Program-made: the position numbers and the translations under genes
Notes under the pieces: generated by a model
What the model saw: only the letters and a program-made list of their open reading frames with translations
Database searches by the model: none
Told to the model about the DNA's origin: nothing
In this document: piece by piece, positions 1 to 9,288 of the stretch
Layout of the letters: each line of letters starts with the position of its first letter
Numbering within the stretch: position 1 is the stretch's first letter
Origin: Pseudomonas capeferrum
GTDB lineage: Bacteria; Pseudomonadota; Gammaproteobacteria; Pseudomonadales; Pseudomonadaceae
Direction of reading: 5' to 3'
Length of the DNA: 64,000 nt
Assembly (NCBI RefSeq): GCF_013523055.1
Contig: NZ_JAAMQM010000003.1
Coordinates: 124,001-188,000, forward strand

Positions 1-1781
1 CCACCGCCGGCGCAGTCAACGTGATCTCGAAGAAGCCGACATTCGACACCGACGGCTACGGCACGATCGGCTTTGGCAGCAAGAACGAGCGCATCGTCAC
101 CGGCGCAATCGGCAGCGCCCTGGTGGACGAGAAGCTGGCCGGGCGCGTGTCGCTGTATTCCGAGGAGCGCGACGGTTTCCAGAACAACGACTTCGACGGC
201 AATACCTACGGCGACGTGAACAAAAAGGCTATCCGCCTGCAGTTCCTCGCCCAGCTCACCCCGGACCTTGACGCTCTGCTCAAGCTCCACAGCCGCCAGT
301 TCAAGGGCGATGGCAGCAACGGCTCGCTACCGGTCGGACGCTACTACAACGTTGGCTACCAACGCCCTCAAGGCCGCGATATTTCGCTCAACGTCGACGA
401 AGATTATCGCCTTGACCATGATGGCGCTTCGCTGACCTTCAACTGGTACCTGGGCGATTACACCCTGACCTCGATCAGCGCCTATGACTACATTCGCAAC
501 CGCTCGACCTCCGATGCCGACTACACGCCTTATGAGGTCAACGGCGCGGCGATCACCGACAACAGCTACCGCCAGTGGTCCCAAGAGCTGCGCCTGGCCT
601 CGCCGGAGGACCGCCCCCTGCACTGGCTGCTGGGCGCCCATTACTTCCACGAGGACCTGGACAGTTCGGCCCAGCGCATCGTCATCCCGGGCCCGACGCC
701 CAACGGTACCGGCTCGAATCAGGTCGGCACCACCGCATTGCGCGACATGGGCTTTGACCACCGCACCGACAGCTACGCCCTGTTCGGCAACCTGACCTAC
801 GACTTCACCGATGACTTCAGCGTCACCGGTGGCCTGCGCTGGACCCAAGAGAAAAAGGACATCGACCTGGATCTGGTGCAACTGACCCGCGCCACCGCCG
901 ACGGCCCCCTGATCCCGCTGGGCGGAGTCGGCACCAACGGCAATCGCCAGGAAGACAAGACCTGGGAAGCCTGGACCTACGACCTGACGCCCGAATACCG
1001 CATCAACGACAACCTCAGGGTGTTCTTCCGTTACGCCCACGGCTTCCGCTCCGGTGGCTTCAACACCGGGCTGTCGACCAGCCTGGCGCAGTTGACCACG
1101 GTCGATCCGGAAGAACTGGATGCCTATGAACTGGGGCTGAAGTCGGAGTGGTTCGAGCGCCGCCTGACCGTCAACGCCAACGTCTTCTACTACGACTATT
1201 CCGACATCCAGGTGAACCTGCTGACGGTCAACAACGGCGTGCTGACCACGGCACTGACCAACGGTGCCAAGGGCAAGGTCAAAGGCGCAGAACTCGAGAT
1301 CGAGGGTCAGCCGACAGACCGCCTGCACTTGCGCGCGGCCGTGTCGTTCCTCGATACCGAGTACACCGACTTCAAGAACACCAACCCCACCACCGGCGCG
1401 GTCACCGGTGACTACAGCGGCAACAGCTTCGTGCGCTCGCCACGCCACGTGGTCTCCCTGGGTGCCGACTACACCATCCCGCTGCAGGTCGGCGGCAAAC
1501 TGGTGGCCGGCGGCGACGTGAGTTTGCGCGACAAGGAATACTTCCTCGCCGACCGTCAAAGCAGCGCTGACCAGACCCTCAGCCAGCCTCACTACACCTT
1601 GGCCAACGCTCGCCTGACCTGGCTCAGCGCCGACGACAAGCTCAGCGTGACCGGCTTCGTCAACAACCTGACCGACCGCCGCTATCAGGTCCATGGCCGC
1701 CCCAACGGGACCGCGGGGCAGTACGTGATCACCTATGGCGACCCGCGCACGGTCGGCTTGAGTGTCACCAGCCGGTTCTAG
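1..1781 (+). CDS. TonB-dependent outer-membrane receptor, 5' end outside window
   Basis: The frame is open from base 3, and its first residues (TAGAVNVISKKP) are the conserved end of the plug domain of TonB-dependent receptors, so the true start is upstream of the window. About 590 residues remain, nearly all beta-barrel, ending in SVTSRF with the C-terminal phenylalanine typical of outer-membrane proteins. The family imports siderophores, cobalamin or other scarce ligands using TonB energy. The ligand cannot be read from this fragment. A GTG at base 21 is internal to the plug motif and is not the start. A second receptor follows on the same strand after a REP hairpin. Confidence 0.9.
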   Translation, partial: TAGAVNVISKKPTFDTDGYGTIGFGSKNERIVTGAIGSALVDEKLAGRVSLYSEERDGFQNNDFDGNTYGDVNKKAIRLQFLAQLTPDLDALLKLHSRQFKGDGSNGSLPVGRYYNVGYQRPQGRDISLNVDEDYRLDHDGASLTFNWYLGDYTLTSISAYDYIRNRSTSDADYTPYEVNGAAITDNSYRQWSQELRLASPEDRPLHWLLGAHYFHEDLDSSAQRIVIPGPTPNGTGSNQVGTTALRDMGFDHRTDSYALFGNLTYDFTDDFSVTGGLRWTQEKKDIDLDLVQLTRATADGPLIPLGGVGTNGNRQEDKTWEAWTYDLTPEYRINDNLRVFFRYAHGFRSGGFNTGLSTSLAQLTTVDPEELDAYELGLKSEWFERRLTVNANVFYYDYSDIQVNLLTVNNGVLTTALTNGAKGKVKGAELEIEGQPTDRLHLRAAVSFLDTEYTDFKNTNPTTGAVTGDYSGNSFVRSPRHVVSLGADYTIPLQVGGKLVAGGDVSLRDKEYFLADRQSSADQTLSQPHYTLANARLTWLSADDKLSVTGFVNNLTDRRYQVHGRPNGTAGQYVITYGDPRTVGLSVTSRF

Positions 1782-1799
1782 CCAGCCCTATCAGACCCC

Positions 1800-1861
1800 T
1801 TCGTGGCAGCTCGCGCCTACAGATCCGACGCGCAATCTGTGGGAGCGAGCTGGCCCACGAA
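1800..1861. repeat. REP hairpin (inverted pair)
   Basis: Two inverted arms (TTCGTGGCAGCTCGCGCC at 1800-1817 and the TGTGGGAGCGAGCTGGCCCACGAA type sequence at 1838-1861) lie between the two receptor genes. The TGTGGGAGCGAGCT motif is the familiar REP core of P. putida and P. fluorescens genomes. It marks this part as host chromosome. Confidence 0.7.
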
Positions 1862-1900
1862 CAGGCTGCACTGCCAATACAAACACCAGCAGGAACCCTT

Positions 1901-4348
1901 ATGCCTCATCACTCTCTCCTGACCAGCGCCATCGCGCTGGCCATCGGCAGCCTTGCCGTGCCCACCCTGGCCGCCGAGTCCACCGACCCCCTCGACACCG
2001 TGGTGGTGATCGGCACCCACCGCAGTGATATCACCGCCCTGCAGAGCGCCGCACCTGTCGACGTACTGAGCGGCGAGAAGCTTCAGGAGACCGGTGCCGG
2101 CGACCTTTCCGCCGCGCTCACCGCACTATCCCCTTCGTTCAGCTTCCCGCAATCGCCCCAGGGTGCCTTCGCCGGCTCCATCGCTCAGGGCGCCTCGCTG
2201 CGCGGCCTGGCCTCCGACCAGGTGCTGGTACTGGTCAACGGCAAACGTCGACATACCAGCGCCAACGTCACCCGCCAAGGCCTGGTGAATGCCCGCGGTG
2301 CTGCAGCGGTCGACCTCAGCCTGATCCCGCTCGCGGCCATCGAACGGGTGGAAATCCTGCGCGACGGCGCCGCCGCCCAATACGGCTCGGATGCCATTGC
2401 GGGGGTGATCAACATCGTACTCAAGGAGCGTGATGACGGTGGCAACGCCGGCTACCGTTTCGCCGGCTACGACAAAGGCGACGGTCTGCAACGCAAGCTC
2501 AGCGGCTGGAAAGGCTTTGCCTTGCCAAACGATGGCTTCCTCACCCTGGCCTTCGATGCCGGCAGCCAGGACCCGGCCAGCGATACCCGCGATGACAACC
2601 GAATCTTCTATCCAGGGTCGACTGGCATTGACACCCCGCGCGAACAGAACAACCGTTACCGCAACTGGCGATGGGGCTCGGGCAACGTCTCGGACCAGTA
2701 CAACTTCACCGCCAACGCCGAGACGGGCCTGAGCGAGGGCCTGAGCGCGTACGGCTTCGCCACCTATGCGCACAAGAACACGGATGCAGAGAACTTCTTC
2801 GACCCACCCACCACTCTGCGCAACAACTACGGCGGCGTGGCCGTGACGCGCTATCCCGATGGCCGTCTGCCGGTCACCCGCTATGGGCTGGAGGACTTCG
2901 CCGTTACCGGTGGCTTGCGTTACGAGGACCAAGCCCTGGGCCATTTCGACCTGGCACTGAACTACGGCAACAACCGTGTGGATTCCACCGATCGCGACGC
3001 CATCAATCCCAGCTGGGGCAGCGCCAGCCCCTCGACCCTCTACACCGGACGGCGCGAGGCCGATCAGACCAACCTGACCCTGGACTGGACACGGGATTTC
3101 GCCGATGGCTGGCTGTTCAAGCCGCTGACCGTCTCCGCAGGGCTTGCCTGGCGCCAGGAAAATTACGACCTCAGCGAAGGTGACGCGGCCGGCTGGGCCA
3201 ACGGGCCGCTGTTCAACACCGTCGATCCTGTCACCGGGCGGCGTACCCCTGGCTACTATTCGGGCATAACCCAGGTCGATGCCGTGTCGCTGGATCGCCG
3301 TGTGATCGGTGCCTATTTCGATATCGAAGCCCAGGTCACCGAGAAATTCCAGGCCGGTGTAGCCGTGCGCAGCGAGCACTATTCGGATTTTGGCGACACG
3401 ACCAACGGCAAGCTGTCGCTGCGCTATGACTTCACTCCCGAAATCGCCGCGCGGGCCAGCGCCAGCACCGGCTACCGCGCGCCATCGTTGGTGCAGAGCG
3501 GGTTGTCGTCGTTCAGTGTGCAGGTGGTCGAACAACCACCGGGCAGCGGCAACTGGGTCGAAGTACAGCAACGCACCCTGCGCGCCGACAGTCCGGAAGC
3601 CGCGCTGCTCGGTGGCAAGGCGCTCAAGCCCGAAGAGTCGACCAACGTCTCGCTGGGCCTGGTCTGGCGCCCGCTGCCCAATGCCTCGCTGACCCTCGAC
3701 GCCTACCGCATCGATATCGACAACCGCATCACTTTGTCGGATCAACTGCCTTCGTCGGTGGTCACGCCGATTTTCGCCGGAACGCCTTACGCCAACATCC
3801 AGAGCGCCGCGTTCTATACCAATATCGCCGACACCCGTACCGATGGCGTGGAACTGGCCGGCCATTATCAGCTCGACCTGGGCCACTGGGGGCGCCTGGA
3901 TTTCAACGGCGGCTATGCGCGCAACAACACCCGCATCACAGGCCTGGACGACGTCGGGGGGATCCCAGGAAACCAGATCATCGGCCGCAATACCCAAGGT
4001 CTGATCGAGGACGGTACACCCAAGGACAAGTTGATTCTGAGCGCCAACTGGCTGCATGACGGCTGGAGCGTCACCTTGGCCCAACGCCGCTATGGCCAAT
4101 GGCAGAGCCGCAACGCTGCCAATCCGGCACTGGATCAAACCTTCAGCCCGCAATGGGTGACCGACCTGGATGTCTCGTACCGCTTCGACCTGGGCCTGAC
4201 CCTGTCGGCGGGTGCGATCAACCTGTTCGACAGCCATCCTGACAAGCTTGAAGGGGCTCAGTTGTATGGGGTACCGAAATATTCGGTCACCAGTCCCGAG
4301 GGAGCGCAGGGCGCGTTCTATTACACCAGCGTCGGTTATGATTTCTGA
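1901..4348 (+). CDS. TonB-dependent outer-membrane receptor, 815 aa
   Basis: A complete receptor. Residues 1-24 are a signal peptide ending TLAAES. A short TonB-box-like stretch (DTVVVIGT) is followed by a plug domain to about residue 170 (RGLASDQVLVLVNGKRR, IERVEILRDGAAAQYGSDAIAGVINIV), then the beta-barrel to the final SVGYDF. The length (815) and plug motifs fit the family, which imports iron-siderophore or cobalamin-like ligands. The substrate is not inferable from sequence alone. It lies after a REP hairpin and before an ABC importer operon; that proximity could mean a shared substrate, but this is inference. A long antisense frame across it is a codon-bias shadow. Confidence 0.93.
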   Translation: MPHHSLLTSAIALAIGSLAVPTLAAESTDPLDTVVVIGTHRSDITALQSAAPVDVLSGEKLQETGAGDLSAALTALSPSFSFPQSPQGAFAGSIAQGASLRGLASDQVLVLVNGKRRHTSANVTRQGLVNARGAAAVDLSLIPLAAIERVEILRDGAAAQYGSDAIAGVINIVLKERDDGGNAGYRFAGYDKGDGLQRKLSGWKGFALPNDGFLTLAFDAGSQDPASDTRDDNRIFYPGSTGIDTPREQNNRYRNWRWGSGNVSDQYNFTANAETGLSEGLSAYGFATYAHKNTDAENFFDPPTTLRNNYGGVAVTRYPDGRLPVTRYGLEDFAVTGGLRYEDQALGHFDLALNYGNNRVDSTDRDAINPSWGSASPSTLYTGRREADQTNLTLDWTRDFADGWLFKPLTVSAGLAWRQENYDLSEGDAAGWANGPLFNTVDPVTGRRTPGYYSGITQVDAVSLDRRVIGAYFDIEAQVTEKFQAGVAVRSEHYSDFGDTTNGKLSLRYDFTPEIAARASASTGYRAPSLVQSGLSSFSVQVVEQPPGSGNWVEVQQRTLRADSPEAALLGGKALKPEESTNVSLGLVWRPLPNASLTLDAYRIDIDNRITLSDQLPSSVVTPIFAGTPYANIQSAAFYTNIADTRTDGVELAGHYQLDLGHWGRLDFNGGYARNNTRITGLDDVGGIPGNQIIGRNTQGLIEDGTPKDKLILSANWLHDGWSVTLAQRRYGQWQSRNAANPALDQTFSPQWVTDLDVSYRFDLGLTLSAGAINLFDSHPDKLEGAQLYGVPKYSVTSPEGAQGAFYYTSVGYDF

Positions 4349-4371
4349 TCCTCGATCGGGGTGAAGTCTTC

Positions 4372-4479
4372 GCGGGCAAGTCGTATTGGCGAACCGCCGC
4401 CCCACATGGCCTTGCATACCGCAAGGCTGCGATCGACTCGGACTCTGTGGGCGCGGTGTCGCCGATACGACTCGCCCGC
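4372..4479. repeat. Inverted repeat, REP-like
   Basis: Arms GCGGGCAAGTCGTATTGGCG (4372-4391) and CGCCGATACGACTCGCCCGC (4460-4479) are near-perfect inverted copies about 70 nt apart. The segment 4349-4642 holds no gene. The structure resembles paired Pseudomonas REP elements and could also serve as a transcript end for the upstream receptor. Confidence 0.6.
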
Positions 4480-4642
4480 AATGAGATTTCTCGCCCCAGC
4501 TTGCTGACCGCCTGCTGCTACAGCAGCACCTCACTGCTGCCCCAGCATCACTCCCCGCCTGCCGCTCCCATAAAACCCGCCCCAGGCGCCCTGGCACAGC
4601 TCTTGCGATAGGCCTCTCATCTCTCGCTTTCCAAGGCCTGCC

Positions 4643-5395
4643 ATGCGCTTGCTCTCGCCTCTCTCCTGGCTGATATCCCCCTTGGCCCTGCTCACACTCT
4701 GGGCCTTGGTGGCCAAGGCTGGGCTGTTTCCCGTCAACCTGCTGGTGCCGCCACTGGAGGTCTGGCATAGCTTTGCCGAACTGCTGGCCACCGGCGAGCT
4801 GCAGGAGCACCTGAGCGGCAGCCTCTCGCGCCTGGCCCTGGGCTTTGCCGGCGGGTCGCTGGCGGGCCTGGCGTTCGGCACCGCGCTGGCATTGTCAAAA
4901 ACGCTGGAGGCCTATTGCGCGCCGCTGTTCCACACCCTACGGCAAATCCCCAGCATCGCGCTGATTCCGATGTTCGTTCTGCTGTTCGGCGTCGATGAGA
5001 CCTTCAAGGTCGTGATCGTTGCCAAAACCGCATTCTTTCCCGTGGCTTTGGCCACGTGTGAAGGGGTTCGCGCCATCCCGCGCAGCCACTTCGAGGTAGC
5101 GGCCGTGTACCGCCTGCGCTGGACCACGCTGGTCGGGCGCATCGCCCTTCCCGCCGCAGTACCGGCGATCGTGACCGGCGTACGCGTGGCCCTGACCCGC
5201 GCGTGGGTGGTGCTGGTGGCCTGTGAACTGCTGGCCGCCGACAGCGGTCTGGGGCAAATGATCGAAATGGCTCGGCAAATGCTGCGTATCGATGTGGTGA
5301 TGGTCGGGGTCGTGGTCACCGGTGTGATCGGTTTTACCCTGGATTTTGGCCTGCGGCGCCTCGAGCGTCGCTTGTCCAACTGGCAAAGCCGCTGA
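4643..5395 (+). CDS. ABC transporter permease (SsuC/TauC class)
   Basis: 250 residues with about six membrane segments and the binding-protein-dependent permease loop around residues 155-175 (RIALPAAVPAIVTGVRVALTRAW), the EAA-type contact with the ATPase. The family is the permease of nitrate, sulfonate and taurine importers. It opens a three-gene plus-strand operon: second permease 10 bp downstream, then the ATPase. No periplasmic binding protein is in the window, so the substrate stays open. The ATG at 4643 follows directly on the intergenic region. Confidence 0.88.
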   Translation: MRLLSPLSWLISPLALLTLWALVAKAGLFPVNLLVPPLEVWHSFAELLATGELQEHLSGSLSRLALGFAGGSLAGLAFGTALALSKTLEAYCAPLFHTLRQIPSIALIPMFVLLFGVDETFKVVIVAKTAFFPVALATCEGVRAIPRSHFEVAAVYRLRWTTLVGRIALPAAVPAIVTGVRVALTRAWVVLVACELLAADSGLGQMIEMARQMLRIDVVMVGVVVTGVIGFTLDFGLRRLERRLSNWQSR

Positions 5396-5405
5396 GGAGG
5401 CGTTG

Positions 5406-6161
5406 ATGAAAGTAAGGGATATGCGAGGCCTGGTGCTGCCATTGCTGATGGTCGGCGCATGGGAATACGCCTCGCGCCAGGGCGCCGCGGGTGCCTATGC
5501 CTTCGTGCCATTGGCGCAGGTGGCCTCGGCGATGGCCGAGCTGCTGGGCAGCGGCGAGTTACTGATCAACCTGTGGGCGAGTCTGACGCGCACCTGCACA
5601 GGCCTTGGCGTAGGCATCGTTGGCGGAATCGGCCTGGGCGCCTTGATGGCCCTGTGCGGACCTGCCAATCGCCTGATCGCACCGTTGTTCCACGCCCTGC
5701 GCCAAGTGCCGATGCTGGGCTGGATCCCACTGATCGCTCTGTGGCTTGGCAACGGAGAAAGCGCCAAGCTACTCATCGTCAGCCTGGCGGCCTTGTATCC
5801 AATGGTGCTCAATACCTTCGAGAGCCGGCGCCAGGTCGAGGGCCAACATCGCGAAGCGGCGCAGGTGCTGATGCTCAGCCGCTGGCAGCAGTTGCGCCTG
5901 ATCCTGCTGCCCGCAGCCGTGCCGGGCATCGCCGCCGGCGTGTTGCAAGCACTGGCGTTCGCCTGGGTAACCTCGGTAGGCAGCGAGCTGTTCCTGTCCT
6001 CTGGCGCCGGCCTTGGCAGCCTGATGATGAACGCCGAGGCGGCTGCCCGTATGGAGATCATCATCGTCTGCGTGCTGTGCATAGGCCTGAGTGGCTACCT
6101 GATGTCCTGGCTGTGCACCCTCCTCTCCCGTCGCCTGCTGCGCTGGCGCCCGAACCGTTGA
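5406..6161 (+). CDS. ABC transporter permease, second subunit
   Basis: 251 residues from the ATG at 5406, chosen because AGGAGG lies at 5395-5400; a longer in-frame start would overlap the previous gene. It is homologous in layout to the first permease: a membrane segment, the core RQVPMLGWIPLIALWLGNGE, and the EAA-type loop LRLILLPAAVPGIAAGVLQALAFAW. Two different permeases probably form a heterodimeric channel in the inner membrane. It ends 10 bp before the ATPase gene. Confidence 0.88.
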   Translation: MKVRDMRGLVLPLLMVGAWEYASRQGAAGAYAFVPLAQVASAMAELLGSGELLINLWASLTRTCTGLGVGIVGGIGLGALMALCGPANRLIAPLFHALRQVPMLGWIPLIALWLGNGESAKLLIVSLAALYPMVLNTFESRRQVEGQHREAAQVLMLSRWQQLRLILLPAAVPGIAAGVLQALAFAWVTSVGSELFLSSGAGLGSLMMNAEAAARMEIIIVCVLCIGLSGYLMSWLCTLLSRRLLRWRPNR

Positions 6162-6171
6162 AGGTCCCGAC

Positions 6172-6957
6172 ATGAATGCCATTGCCCATCCTCTTCATCC
6201 GAGCGTCGACACCGGCGCCCTGACCATCTGCGGTCTGAGCAAAACTTATGCGCTCAAGGGCAGGCCGGTAAAAGTGCTCAAGGATATCGATCTGAACATA
6301 CGGCCCGGTGAGTTCGTCAGCATCCTTGGCGCCAGTGGCTGTGGCAAGTCCACGCTGCTGCGACTTATTGTCGGCCTTGACCAGGACTATCAGGGACAGA
6401 TTCTTCTGGACCAGCAACCCGTGCGCGGACCGGGCCTGGAGCGCGGTATCGTGTTCCAGGACCACCGCCTATTCCCCTGGATGACCTTGCAGCAGAATAT
6501 CGCCCTGGCCCTGAAGAACCATGTCATGCCAGCCGCGCAGAAAGACCGTCTGGTGGCCGAACACATCGACCTGGTGGGACTGCGCGGCTTCGAGCTCGCC
6601 TACCCTCATCAGCTTTCGGGAGGCATGGCGCAGCGTGCAGCGATCGCCCGGGCGCTGGTGAACAAACCCAAGGTGCTATTGCTCGACGAGCCGCTCGGCG
6701 CCCTCGACGCGCTCACCCGGGTGAGACTCCAGCAAGAGCTGCAACGCATCTGGATCCAGGAGCGTTGCACCGTGATCATGGTCACCCATGATATCGATGA
6801 GGCGCTGTACCTGGGTGACCGCGTCATCGTCATGGATGCGAATCCGGGGACGATCCGCGAGGACCTGCCTATCGACTTGCCCCATCCGCGTGAACGCGAC
6901 AGTGCGTTGCTCCAGGGTTACAAGCAACGCTTGCTGGGCGAACTGGTCGGACATTGA
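6172..6957 (+). CDS. ABC transporter ATP-binding protein (SsuB/TauB class)
   Basis: 261 residues with every nucleotide-binding motif intact: Walker A GASGCGKST at 53-61, Q-loop FQDHRLF at 95-101, signature LSGGMAQR at 148-155, Walker B VLLLDEPLG at 168-176, and H-loop VTHD. It energises the two permeases encoded just upstream. The family handles nitrate, sulfonates, taurine or related small solutes. It is the last recognisable chromosomal gene before the ICE boundary; a terminator lies 185 bp downstream. Confidence 0.9.
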   Translation: MNAIAHPLHPSVDTGALTICGLSKTYALKGRPVKVLKDIDLNIRPGEFVSILGASGCGKSTLLRLIVGLDQDYQGQILLDQQPVRGPGLERGIVFQDHRLFPWMTLQQNIALALKNHVMPAAQKDRLVAEHIDLVGLRGFELAYPHQLSGGMAQRAAIARALVNKPKVLLLDEPLGALDALTRVRLQQELQRIWIQERCTVIMVTHDIDEALYLGDRVIVMDANPGTIREDLPIDLPHPRERDSALLQGYKQRLLGELVGH

Positions 6958-7141
6958 GCCTCGCCACCTATCAGGCGCTTCCGGGCCTGGCGGCCGGCAC
7001 GTCCCGGAATGAGGCCTGGGCCTTCAGACCTGGGTGAAATACGGGTGTGTGCCGCTTGCATGGGCAGGGTCCATACGCAGTGACCCGTCGTGCGTTTTCG
7101 TGAAAATCACGCGACCCGTTTCAGCGATTCCGGCTGGAACG

Positions 7142-7167
7142 AAAAAAGGGCCCGAAGGCCCTTTTTT
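7142..7167. terminator. Bidirectional intrinsic terminator next to the att site
   Basis: A perfect 11-bp stem AAAAAAGGGCC / GGCCCTTTTTT with loop CGAA (TTCG on the minus strand). The A and T runs on both sides let it work in both directions. It lies 43 bp beyond the tRNA-Gly 3'-end remnant and most likely is the original terminator of the minus-strand tRNA-Gly gene. It could also end the ABC operon. Confidence 0.85.
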
Positions 7168-7209
7168 CAATGATTTACAGACCTCCTGGGAGCTCTGTAG
7201 ATCTTTATC

Positions 7210-7227
7210 TGGAGCGGGAAACGAGAC
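7210..7227 (-). other. ICE attachment core (tRNA-Gly 3' end, attL)
   Basis: On the minus strand this reads GTCTCGTTTCCCGCTCCA, the last 18 nt including CCA of Pseudomonas tRNA-Gly(GCC), which I know as the att core of ICEclc-type elements. The rest of the tRNA is absent: the flanking TAGAACCAAG cannot form the T-arm stem. This is therefore the end distal to the restored tRNA gene. Chromosomal DNA and the tRNA terminator lie to the left, ICE DNA to the right. Confidence 0.88.
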
Positions 7228-7659
7228 TAGAACCAAGTCTCCAACCTTTTGATTTGAAAGGCTTTTCCGCAATCACTGCCTTGGCAGCGGACGCAATTAT
7301 GGACTTGTTTGATGAGCCAGACAACCCCTACCCGCAATTTTTCTTTTGAGCCGGCTGGAGGCCGTTGACTAGCCTTACTGCGCACCCTTCGCCGGCTCGG
7401 TGGGGCCTGAGAACATATTCTTCCATTGGTGGTGCATCCCATTATCAAGTGGGGGTATTGTGCAATCAACCGCCCAACCTCTCGCGGCGGTAGAACGTCC
7501 CGGCCGTCTGGCAGCACAAGCGATCGGGATCACCTGGCGGGACTAACGCCCACCAAGGAGCGTCAAAGAGGACTCTTCGAAGACAGAATCGCATGCGCCC
7601 CACCTGAGGGATTACTGCGGTCCATCCAAGAGGAGTAGAGCAAGCACGGAGGCTGTTGT
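7228..7659. other. Left terminal arm of the ICE, no gene
   Basis: 432 nt between the att core and the LysR gene with no supported gene. The first ~115 nt contain AACCTTTTGATTT (7243-7255) and ACAACCCCT (7321-7329), which recur at identical distances from a second att-like site at 57070. The arm probably carries integrase or excision-factor binding sites; that role is inferred. Confidence 0.6.
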
Positions 7660-8559
7660 ATGCGGATACGTCATCTGCGCTACTTTCTGGTCGTCGCCGA
7701 AGAACTGAGCTTCTCGCGGGCTGCAGCCAGAGTTCATATCGAGCCCTCCCCCCTGTCGCGGGCCATCAGAGAGTTGGAGTCGGGGTTGGGGGTCAGCTTA
7801 TTCCAACGCACGAAGGCAGGTATGCACCTGACCTGGGCCGGTGAAGTCTTCCGGGATGAAGCACGACGCATACTCAGCCTGGTGGAAGACGCGCAAAGTC
7901 GTGTCCGTGCGGCGGAGAAAGGCTACCGCGGCCGGCTGCGCATCGGTTTGACAGACAGCCTTGCTCAGCCCTACCTGACCAAACTGTTGGCGCGCTGCCG
8001 AGAGGAAGAGCCCCTCACCGAGGTAAAAATCGTTGAAATGACCGTCAGCGAGATGGTCAAGGCATTGGTGCACGACCAGATCGATGCGGGCTTCACTGTC
8101 CATACCGAGCTCAGCGCAGGGCTGGTCAAGGAAGTCGTCTGGACCGATCGCCCCATCATTGCCATCCCGCGAAACCACCCTCTTCTCTCCTTGGAGAAAA
8201 TCCCTCTCCAGGAGGTGGCTCGGCACACGCTGATTCTGTGCCATCCAGAGCTGTGCTCAGGGGGATACGACGTGATTCACCGCTGGTTCTACGAAGCGAC
8301 CTTGCCGTTTCCCTCGAATGCCGAATACGTTTCTGGGCACGAACCCATGGTGATGTTGGTCGCTGCCGGCTACGGTATCGGCATTGGCCTGGCCTCGCAA
8401 ATCACGCTGTACAATCACCCAGATGTGATCATCCGCCCTGTCACGGACGATGTACCGAGCACAGCGACGTTCATCACGCTACTCGATCAGCCACGGCCTG
8501 AGGCCCTCAGCCGCTTCATCGACCGCGCCCGGCAAATTGGTGAGGTGACCATCGGCTGA
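7660..8559 (+). CDS. LysR-family transcriptional regulator
   Basis: 299 residues with the classic N-terminal winged helix-turn-helix (RHLRYFLVVAEELSFSRAAARVHIEPSPLSRAIRELE split across residues 4-40) and a C-terminal ligand-binding domain from about residue 90 (GRLRIGLTDS onward). GGAGG at 7648-7652 precedes the ATG. LysR proteins activate target genes when bound to a small molecule. It is the first gene inside the ICE, next to alpA-parA, so it may regulate ICE maintenance or transfer, as the LysR-type TciR does in ICEclc. Equivalence to TciR is not established. It could instead be leftover cargo. Confidence 0.88.
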   Translation: MRIRHLRYFLVVAEELSFSRAAARVHIEPSPLSRAIRELESGLGVSLFQRTKAGMHLTWAGEVFRDEARRILSLVEDAQSRVRAAEKGYRGRLRIGLTDSLAQPYLTKLLARCREEEPLTEVKIVEMTVSEMVKALVHDQIDAGFTVHTELSAGLVKEVVWTDRPIIAIPRNHPLLSLEKIPLQEVARHTLILCHPELCSGGYDVIHRWFYEATLPFPSNAEYVSGHEPMVMLVAAGYGIGIGLASQITLYNHPDVIIRPVTDDVPSTATFITLLDQPRPEALSRFIDRARQIGEVTIG

Positions 8560-9039
8560 TGGGGGGGGGCTCACAGACTCCGATCCGGCCCAGAGCTGGC
8601 GCGTCAAGATCTTTTTTCCGTCGCTGGTCGGACCTTTAAGGTCACCCCATCACGGACCCCGTGCCATTTCACGCGCTGCAGCGCAGCGGATGTCCGCCGA
8701 ATCAGCCCCAGAAATAGATGACAGCCACCGGCATCGCCCACCAACCTTTTTGGTCACTGCCGTGACCCAGAAGTGCGGATTCGCCGCCTCATCCTTTGCG
8801 CAGTAGAACGCTGTGCCTTTTCGATCTTGATTACCCTCGACGCCCTATCAATAGTGCCCGCCTTGCGAATCGGCTGGACGGCGGATGCCAAAAAGCAGTG
8901 CGAAGTTAGAGCGGCCAAGGGCCGTTCTTGTAAATCAGGTGGTCAGCACGATCCGATTGTTTGATGCGCCAATGGAGTGACGCCTTTCTACTGCATGTCA
9001 CCCCTTACGAGTGCTACCAAGCATAAAGGAGTGACCACG
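8560..9039. other. Intergenic region upstream of alpA-parA
   Basis: 480 nt with no convincing gene; a 63-codon frame at 8773 starts on GTG and lacks a ribosome site. A run of nine G begins at 8562. The alpA-parA-parB promoter probably lies near the right end, but I cannot place its boxes. Confidence 0.4.
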
Positions 9040-9288
9040 ATGTCCACTGAGCAAACCGCGACTGCCGAGCATCGCATCCTGCGCCGCGCCGAAGTGGAAG
9101 CCAAGACCGGCTTCAAGCGCGCCCACATCTACAACCTGATGAAGGAAGGCAAGTTCCCCAGGGCCTTGCGCCTGGGGATTCGCGCCGTCGGCTGGGACTC
9201 CGCCGAAATCGACAGCTGGATCACCGAACGCCTCAAAGAGCGCGTTGACACGGCTCCACCACGGACAGGGAGCGGGTCATGCACGTGA
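9040..9288 (+). CDS. alpA: AlpA-family DNA-binding regulator
   Basis: 82 residues from the ATG at 9040, supported by AAGGAG at 9026-9031; the longer frame from 8977 adds an unconserved leader. The core is the AlpA MerR-like helix-turn-helix: ILRRAEVEAKTGFKRAHIYN, then GKFPRALRLG and WDSAEIDSWITER. AlpA proteins regulate excision or partition genes of phages and ICEs, and alpA-parA adjacency is standard in PFGI-1/ICEclc elements. The end overlaps parA by 10 bp, implying translational coupling. Confidence 0.88.
   Translation: MSTEQTATAEHRILRRAEVEAKTGFKRAHIYNLMKEGKFPRALRLGIRAVGWDSAEIDSWITERLKERVDTAPPRTGSGSCT

Noticed and set aside
2126..4810. 894-codon open frame on the minus strand across the second receptor gene
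   Set aside because: It mirrors the plus-strand receptor, has no domain-like sequence, and such long antisense frames are expected in GC-rich DNA with strong third-position bias.
7228..7260. Possible continuation of the tRNA-Gly gene beyond the 18-bp core
   Set aside because: The sequence beyond the core cannot form the T-stem and lacks the anticodon arm; it is ICE arm DNA.
8773..8964. 63-codon frame upstream of alpA
   Set aside because: GTG start, no ribosome site, no recognisable sequence.
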